A stretch of DNA of 50,038 nt from Lentisphaerae bacterium RIFOXYA12_64_32. Lineage in GTDB: Bacteria; Verrucomicrobiota; Lentisphaeria; Oligosphaerales; YB12-FULL-65-16. The DNA lies in assembly GCA_001803235.1 (NCBI GenBank), contig MHBL01000016.1, positions 1 through 50,038 on the forward strand, written 5' to 3'. Position 1 is the stretch's first letter. Each line of letters begins with the position of its first letter. Below the pieces are notes generated by a model. The model made no database searches. It saw only the letters and a list, made by a program, of their open reading frames with translations, and had not been told where the DNA came from. The position numbers and the translations under genes were made by a program. Of the stretch, positions 38,401-47,400 are shown piece by piece.

Positions 38401-41400
38401 CGATGCCGACCTCTCGGTGGCGACTCTGGTCTCCGCGGGTGGGTTCGGGCGTACCGTCGAACTGACCACCGTTGATGCCACGAATGCGGGGAACGACGCG
38501 ACCAATGTGAATGTGATCGTTGACGGGACGGTCCAGACGGCCGACGACGATAACTGGACCCTCGCACTGGCCGGTGAGTCGGCCTTTGCCGCCGATGTGA
38601 CGATCAACTCCGGCGGCGCGGTGACGGGCGCGGGCTTGGTCACGACCGGCAACGCGTGGGCGGACGCCGGCATCGGTGCCGATGTGACCGCCACGGCAGG
38701 CGATGTTTGGGTTACCGCCGTTGGCAACATCGAGGGCGTCAGGTTCGCCACGGGCAGTGCGTACCTGCGCAACGTGGACGACCAGATTGCGGGCGACAAC
38801 ACGCACGCCGGCGGCATCACGCTGCAGGGCGCGGGCATCGGCACGTTGGCCGCCATTCGGGTCGCCGGCGGTGTGGGCGCAGGCGGTGATGAGAACACGC
38901 AGGGCGTGGTGACGCTGACCAGCACCGCCGCGGGCTTGGCGGGCGTCATCAACGTGACCAGCGCGGTGGATCTGTACCTGGGCGTCATCAACACGCAGGA
39001 CGCGAATGCGACCACCGTGACTCTGACCACATCTGCGGATGCCGACATCGTCATGACCGCGGACAGCGATCTTGACTTGGACACGCTGGTCATCGACTCG
39101 GACGGCGCGCTGTCGCTGCAGGCCGGGGTCGAGATAACCGCGGCCGAGCTTAACATTGACGCGGACGGGAACATTACCGATGCCGCGGGCAGCGAGCTGA
39201 TTGCCACCGGCGCGGCCGGCGCGGACATCAACTCCTCCGGCGGCACGATCGGCGCGGCCGGGAACACGCTCGCCATGCAGGTCGACACCGGCGTGCTGAC
39301 CCTGACGACCGCGGCCGCAGGCGCGGCCGGCGACATCTACGTGACCAGTGACACGACCCTGAACCTAGGTGTGATCGACACTGCCAATGCCACGGCGCAG
39401 ACCGTGGCCGTCACGGTGACCGGTGCGGCCAACGACCTGAACATCGTGGGTGTTACCAACGAAGCGAACGACACGGTCACGCTCACGGGCGGGAACGATG
39501 TCCTGGTCGGCGCGAACTTCACGGCAGGCACGCTGAGCCTGGCCGCGCTGACCGGCGAGATAGACAACGTCGTCGGCAACGAGGTCTTGACGGCAACGAC
39601 CTTGACGCTGAATGCCTTCACCGGGATCGGCGACTCCGGCGTCAACGATCCGCTCGACGTGATCGCCGCGACCCTCGTCGCGGCGGTGACGGGGGACGAC
39701 GCGGACATCGACCTGGCGATTGCGGCGACCGCCGCGGTGACCGCCGACCTGTCCACCTCCGGCGACGACCAGGATGCCGGCGTCGGTGACGGCGCCAACA
39801 TCCGGTACGTGCAGTCCGGCGGCCAGACTCTCGCCCTGACGGCCGCGACGCTGGACGGCAAGATCGTGGTGGAGAACAACGCGACGGTGACGGCAACCCA
39901 TGTGGACGCGGGCAACGCCACCGCGGACGTCGCGGACGGCACGGTCAGCATCACGACCACGGCCGGCGACATCATTGCCACCAACATCGATGCGGACGGT
40001 GTCGACGCCACGAACCTGGCGGTCCTTCTGACCAGCACCGCCGGCATTACGGTGGTGGACATTGACGCCATCGCCGCCGATGCGATCGTGCGCTTGGACG
40101 CCGATGGCGCTATCACGGACCCCGACGACTCGACCACCGACATCAGCGCGGCGCGCGTGGAGATTGTCGACGCGACCGCCGTCGGGGCCGCGGGCGCGAA
40201 CAACCAACTTGACACGGATGCCGCGCAGTTGGTCATCCAGGGCGTCGACGGCGACACCTTCATCCTCGAAGACAACGCGGTTGATGTCGTTGCTGCGAAC
40301 CTGAACATTCTGGGCAGCCTTTTGATCACCGCAGGCGGCACCATGACGATCAGCGGCCTGGTCAGTGTGGACGACGACCGGGCGATCCTGCTGGACGCGC
40401 AGGGCATTGCGAGTGACCTGATCCTGAACGCGAACGTCGAGGTTACGGACGCCACCGGCACAGCCAACACCGGCACGGTGACCCTGCAGGCCGGTCGCGA
40501 TGTCCTGATCGCCAACGCGGCGGACGCGACGGTCACCGGCATTGACGGTAAGGTGACTGTGACCGCGGGCCGAAATGTGACGCTGGGCAATGGCGCCGCG
40601 GACGGCTGGGTCCGCACCGACGGCGGCGTCGGCGCCGTCGAGGTCGTTGCCGCGAACGACTTCCGTGTGAACAGCACGACGGGGGGTGCGAACAGCAGGA
40701 TTTTCAGTGGCGGCATGCTGACCGTTGACCCGGTCAACGTCTACATCGACGGCCTGGGCCTGACCGCGGTCGGGGCCCTGAGCATCACGGCCAGCAACAA
40801 CGTCGAGATCCTGGACAGCGACGATGATGACGCCACCGTGGTGCGGTCGACCGGCAGCACGGTGTCCATCACGGCGGACGACGACAACCTCGGAGGCGGT
40901 GACTTCACCATGGCCGAGGGCACCACGGTGCGGTCGGACGTCAGCACGGTCACCATCCGCGGTGCAAACCTGATCCTGGAGAACATTCAGGCCGGGACCG
41001 AGGCCGAACTCCAGGCCAAGACCGGTGCGATCGACGCGCGTGCCGACAACCTGGGCATTGAGGTGACGGCGGGAACGGTGGCCGACCTCGATGCAGTGAC
41101 CGGTATCGGCGAGACGGCCCGGGTCGACATCCAGGCCCCGACTGTCGAGTTGAAGACGACCGGCGCCAGTGGCAACATCTTCGCCACCGGCACAACGGCC
41201 GCAGGGCCGAACCCGCAGTCGGCGCTGCTCGAGACAACCGGGACGGCATCGAACATCGACTACACCTACAACGGACACGACGGCGTGCTCAACGACGGTC
41301 TGACGCTCGCGAACGGGACCGGGACCTTCGACGGCGATATCGACGTTACGGCCCACGATGCCACGCTGACCATTGCCGGCGGGACGACCATCGTCCCGGG

Positions 41401-44400
41401 CGGCAGCGGCCACAGCATGACCCTGACCACGACGGACGCCGGCGACAACGATGACGCAGATGTCATCGTAGCCGGCATCGTGGCCACCGCCATTGACAAC
41501 AACACCTTCGACGTCGCCTACGGCGTGCCCGCGACGCAGGAACCGGGCGTCTCAGCCGGGTCGGCCGGGGTCACCATCCATGCGGCCGGCGGCGTTTACG
41601 GCGGTGGCTCGGTCACGACCGGCGCGGCCAGCGCGGACGCCGGTATCGGTGCTGCGGTGACCGCGATGAGCGGTTCGATCGAGGTCATTGCGGACGACGA
41701 GATCGAGAACCTGACCTTCACGACCGGTGCGGCGACCATCCAGAACTCCGACACGGTCGCAAACGACACGGCCACCGTCGGGTCGATCGACTTGGAGGCG
41801 GGGCTCAACATCGGCACAACTGTGCTGGCCGTGAACGCGATCACCGGCGCGGCCACGGGTGCGGACACGAACAACGAGGGCGCCACCACGCTGGCCTCGG
41901 GCGCGCGCCTCGGCGATCAGGCCAACGCCCTGATCAACGTGGCGAGCGCCGGTGTGATGTACGTCGAGTCGGTAAGTGCGGACACGGACGGCACGGTCGA
42001 CAACATCACGCTGAGTGCGACGTCGATCGAGGAGTACACCGTCGGGGTGGCGCAGCCGGATGCGGGTGCCGACATCGTCGGCGCGGCGCTGGACCTGACC
42101 GCGACCAACGGCGGCATCGGTGCCGCCGACCCGATTGAGATCGAGAGCACCAGCCTGACGGCGGACAGCACCGGCAACCCGGCGGTGAACCCGGACGGAA
42201 ACATCAACCTGACCGAACTCACCGGCACGCTGGTCGTCGATGACGTTCAGGCCGGGACCGGTACGGTCACGCTCACGGCCATGGCCGGGGCGATCGATGC
42301 GCTTGATGCGGCTCCGACCATCGAGGTCACGGCCGCGACCATCAACCTGGACGCGACGGCGGGTATCAGCCTGGACATCAGTGGCCGGACGATTACCGCA
42401 AATGTGACCGGCGTCGGGGCGGACATTGATCTGGACAACACCGCAACCGCCGCCGTGACGGCGGCGCTGACGACGACCGGCGCCGAGGGTGCGACCGGCT
42501 CGAACATCCTCTTCGACCAGACCGGCAACCAGACGCTCAACCTCACGGCCAGCACGGTGGATGGCGACATCACGGTTTCCAACGCCGGTGCGGTGGCCAC
42601 GTTGACGGCCACCTCGGTCAGCGCCGGCGACGACGTGGCCGACGCCATCGGCGGCAACGTGACACTAACGACAACAGACGACGGCAGCATTGTTATCATG
42701 GATATCGAAGCGGCGGCCGGCAGTGGCACGGCAGTCTTGATCGACAGCAGCGGCGGCATCAGCGTTGCCAACATCGATGCCCCCGGCGCGACGGTTGACC
42801 TGTCCGCCGTCGGCGCCATCACGGACACCGACGACAGCACCACGGACATCAGCGCGGACACGCTGAAGGTCAGCATTGCGGCTTCGGTGGGCGCGGCCGG
42901 TGTCAACAACCAACTCGACACCGACGTGGCAATCCTGGACTTGGGCGTCCTGATCGCGGGCAACGCCTACGTGCTGGAGGACAACGCGGTTACCGTCAAT
43001 GCGATCACGGTCGGCGGGAACCTCGATCTCGAGACGACCAACGGCGTTATGTCGGTTGTCGGCGACCTGCGGACTACCCTTGCCGCCGGCACGATGCGCC
43101 TGGATGCGAACGCGGCAAACCTGCTGTTGGCGCAGCCGGGCAACGTGACGCTGCAGACGCTGAACGGGGCCATGACTCTGATCGGCGAAGATGTGCTCCT
43201 GGGCGACTCGCTGAGTTGGAACTATGCCATGCTGACCTCGACCATGGGCGACATCTCTGTCACGGCTGGCCGGGCACTGATCATGAACGGCGACGCCGGC
43301 ACCGGGATCACGACCGGCGGCACGATTACCACGGTGGCCGGTACGGACACGACGATTGACGGTCTGGGCCTTGCCGCCGCCGGCGCCATCAGCGTCACCT
43401 CGGCGGGTACGGTACAGCTTCTGAACACGGCCGGGACCACCACGGTGACCTCGACGGGTGCGGGAATCGCGATCACGGCCGACAGCGACAACAGCGGCGC
43501 GGGCGCCTTCACCATGGCGGACGGAACGACCGTCATTGCGGACTCCGCAGGGATCAAGATCGACATCGAGGGCGCCTCGGTCCTGGTGGACACGGTGCGT
43601 TCCAACGGCGCGGGCAGCGAGATCGAACTGACGGCGAAGACCACGACGGTTACCGCGGACACGGACGATGCGGTTGCGGACGTGATCGCGGACGTGATCG
43701 ACCTGGAGGCCGTGACCGGGATCGGCACGGCCGGGGCCGCGATGGACCTGGCCAGCGCCACGACGATCAGCGCCGACACCACCAACGGCGCGGTGAACCT
43801 GGACCATGCCGCGGACGCCGCGGTGACGGTCACAAGCATGACCACGGGTACGGGCAACGTCATCTTTGACCAGTCCGGGCCGCAGTCGTTGACCCTGACC
43901 GCGGTTGCCGCCGCTAACGGCAATGTGACGGTGAACAACCTGGACGGCACGGCTGCCGACATCGCCATCGGCGTGATCACCGTGGACACCATGGATGACG
44001 TGATCACCCTGAACGCCGCCGGCGCCATCGACGATTCGACAGCGGACATGGTGACCGACCTTACCGGTTACGCGCTGAATCTGGATGCGGTCGAAGGGAT
44101 CGGTGCGGCGCGCGCCATCGAGACGGTCGCCACAGTGATCGATGCCGACACGACCGGGTTGGTGGGCGGCGAGTCCATTGACCTTGACAACGCGACCGCG
44201 ACCGGGGCGAGCCTGAGCGGCCTGACCACGAGCGGGCCCAATGCATATATCAGCGTTGACCAGACCGGCGGCGGCATCCTGACCAATGCGGGCGTCACGA
44301 GCACGGTCGCGGGCAACATCAGTCTGACCAATGACCGCACTGGCATCGTGGTGAACGCCAACATCTCAGCCGGCACGGCCGGGACGCTGGTCATCGACGC

Positions 44401-47400
44401 CAACAGCGTTGCGGACAACGAACTGGGCGACATCACTATCAACAATGCTATCATCAGCACCGACGGCGGTCTGCTGACCGTTACGGCTGATGACGACGTG
44501 CTGTTCAACCATGACGGCGCGGCGGTCACCTCCACGTCGGGTAGTATCGTCATCCGCGCTGCGACCGCGGCGACGGTCGCGGGCACTCAGGCGGGTGACG
44601 GCGACGAGGGCGGCATCAAGGTCAACGGCACGAGCGGCGATGGTTACACTGTGACCGCGACGGCCGGCACGATCACCCTGACGGCGGACGAGAGCATCGC
44701 GATGGGCAACCTGACGGCTACGAACAACGCCGGGAATGCCATCACCATCCAGTCCTTTAACGGCGGGTTGGTCGATGTCAACGGCGCCGTGGCAGATCTG
44801 ACCGCGAACACGGCCAATGCGGTGGTGACCCTTGACGCGGCGATCGGCATCGGCAGCGCCGATGCACTGGAGACGCAGGTTGACACCCTCGACATCGACA
44901 ACGGCAGTTGGGGCGATGTGCGCATCACCGAGACCGATGCGTTGCAGGTGCGGAGGGCTGTGGCGACCGACCCGGCCGGCCCTGAGGACGGCGACGTGGT
45001 GATCAGCGCCGGCACCGACCTGACGGTGACCGCCGCCGGCAGCGGCGTGCGGGGTGGCAGTGTGGCCCTGAGCGCGGCCGACAACCTGCTGGTCTACCAG
45101 ACGGTCACCGCCATCGCCGGCGACGTGACGCTCACGGCCGGAACCGATGCCACCAACCTCCTGGACATCACCGCCAACGTGACCGCCAGTGACAATGTGA
45201 CACTCACTGCCGCCGCCGAACCCATCAGTGTCGGTGCTGTGACCGTGCTGGCCGGCCAGGACATTCGCGTCAACGACGACGTGACTCTGGACGGGAACGC
45301 CACCTTCACGGCGACGACGGGCAATGTCGTCTTTGACGAGCAGATCTACTCGGATGCCGGTCTGCGCACGCTGACCGTGAATGCGGTCCAGGGCACGGCC
45401 ACCTTCGGCAACGACGGGGCCGGAAACGCGATCGGCGTGACGGCGACCCGGCTTGGCGCGGTGACCGTCAGCGCCAGTGTGGCCCGGTTGAGCGGCAATA
45501 TCTGGACCGACAACGGGGACGTGAACTTCAGTGGCACCCAGGCCGTTGTCTTAACCGCGGCTGACATCACCATTGACACCGAAACGGGCAATGACGGCAA
45601 CGCGGGCAGCATTCTGTTCAAGTCCACCGGGACCATCGATGGGGACGTGGCTGGACGGAACCTGACCCTGAACACGTCCATCGAGAGTGACACGGCTGCA
45701 AATCCGAACAGCGGTTCGGTCACGCTCGGCGCGGTGGGAACCCTGACGGCGCTCGGAACCTTGACGGTCGACACCGCGAATGCCGATGCCGACGGCACCG
45801 AGGGCACGACCACGCTGTACGGCAACATCCGCGTCAACACGGCGCTGGACATGAAGGATGCGCTGGATGTGAATCTGGCTGACGACGTCACGATGCTCGG
45901 TGACGGTTCGACCGACATCGACCTCAGTGGCGGCGACGTTGCCGGGGACTTCGACCTGACCGTCGACCCGGGCACCGGCACGGTCACCTTGAACCGGGCT
46001 GTCGGGCACAGCATCGACGTCAATCGCCTGCAGGTGATCAACGCCGGCCAGACCTACATCGCCGGCGGACTCACGGCTGACGAAGGGATCCTCCTCGACC
46101 AGGCCACGAACATCGACCTGACGACGGACGTCGCCCTGACCACCACGGGCGGCGGCGACGTCGACCTGAGCGGCGGCGATGTGCTGGGCGAGAACGGCGC
46201 CGACGACTTCAATCTGACCATCGCCGCGGGCAGGGGCGATGTCTTCCTCGGCCTTATCGGCAGTGACGCGAACGGCGCGGCGCCGGGGGCGCCTCTCGTC
46301 GCCGGGACTGGCGCGAAGATGGGCCAGATCAAAGTGACCAGCACCGGGACGACGCACCTGCTGGGAAACCTCAATACGGACCAGGAAAACGTGGACTTCC
46401 GCGGCGCCCGCAACGTTGTCCTTGGCGAACACATCGACATCAACACGACGGACAATGACTGGAACGGGACGGGCGGCGACATCCGGTTCGACAGCACCGG
46501 CACCTTCAACATGCTTTCCGGCGGGTTCGACCTGCGTCTGGACGCGGGCACGAGCGGCGCCATCGGGATGGACAACGTCACGGAGTTGACGCTGCTGGAA
46601 GTTCGCGAACTGGATCCGATGACGGACCGGATCGGGGCGCACTCATTCACGGTGAACGGCACCCTGGCCATTCCGGGTGACACCAACGTGTTCGCCGACA
46701 TCGTGACCATGTCGAACACGATCATCAATGACGACGTCCTGGTCGAGGCGGGCAGCGTGAACCTGACCGAAGGCATGGTTGTCAGCGGCAGCCACACGAT
46801 CGACATCACGGCGACCGGCGCCGGGGTTGGCGAGTACGACGGCGACATCCGGCTCGGCGCGCTGCTCATGTCCTCGACGGGTGCGATCACTTTGAAGGCC
46901 GACGACGACGTGGTGTTCTACGATCAGGGCAACGGCAACGTGGGGCAGATCCGCACTGCCGGCACGGTGGCCATTACGGCCAATACGAACGTGTCCCACG
47001 ACAACGTTACCGACGACGTGCGCGGCATCTACGAGGACGCCGGCAACGCCTACGACGAGACCAAGATCTACGCCGGTGCACTGGCCATGAGCTTCAGCGG
47101 CAACAAGGGCTACATCGGCCAGGGCACGTATGCGCTCGGTGCGGTGTCCGTGCAGACGCCGGTCGAGGCACTGGAAACCGACAGCACGATCTCGCTGACG
47201 GCGGGGACGGTGGAAAACGGCGGCGGTGACTTCATCATCAGCGACAACAGTGACATCTTCGTGGGCCTGGTCGACGCGGCGGATGGCGACGTGAGCCTGA
47301 CGGCACGCGGCGCCATCAACGACTTCACCGCGGGCAACGACACGGTCAACGACATCGTCGGGACAAACATCGACCTGACGGCCGGAACGGGCGTGGGCAA

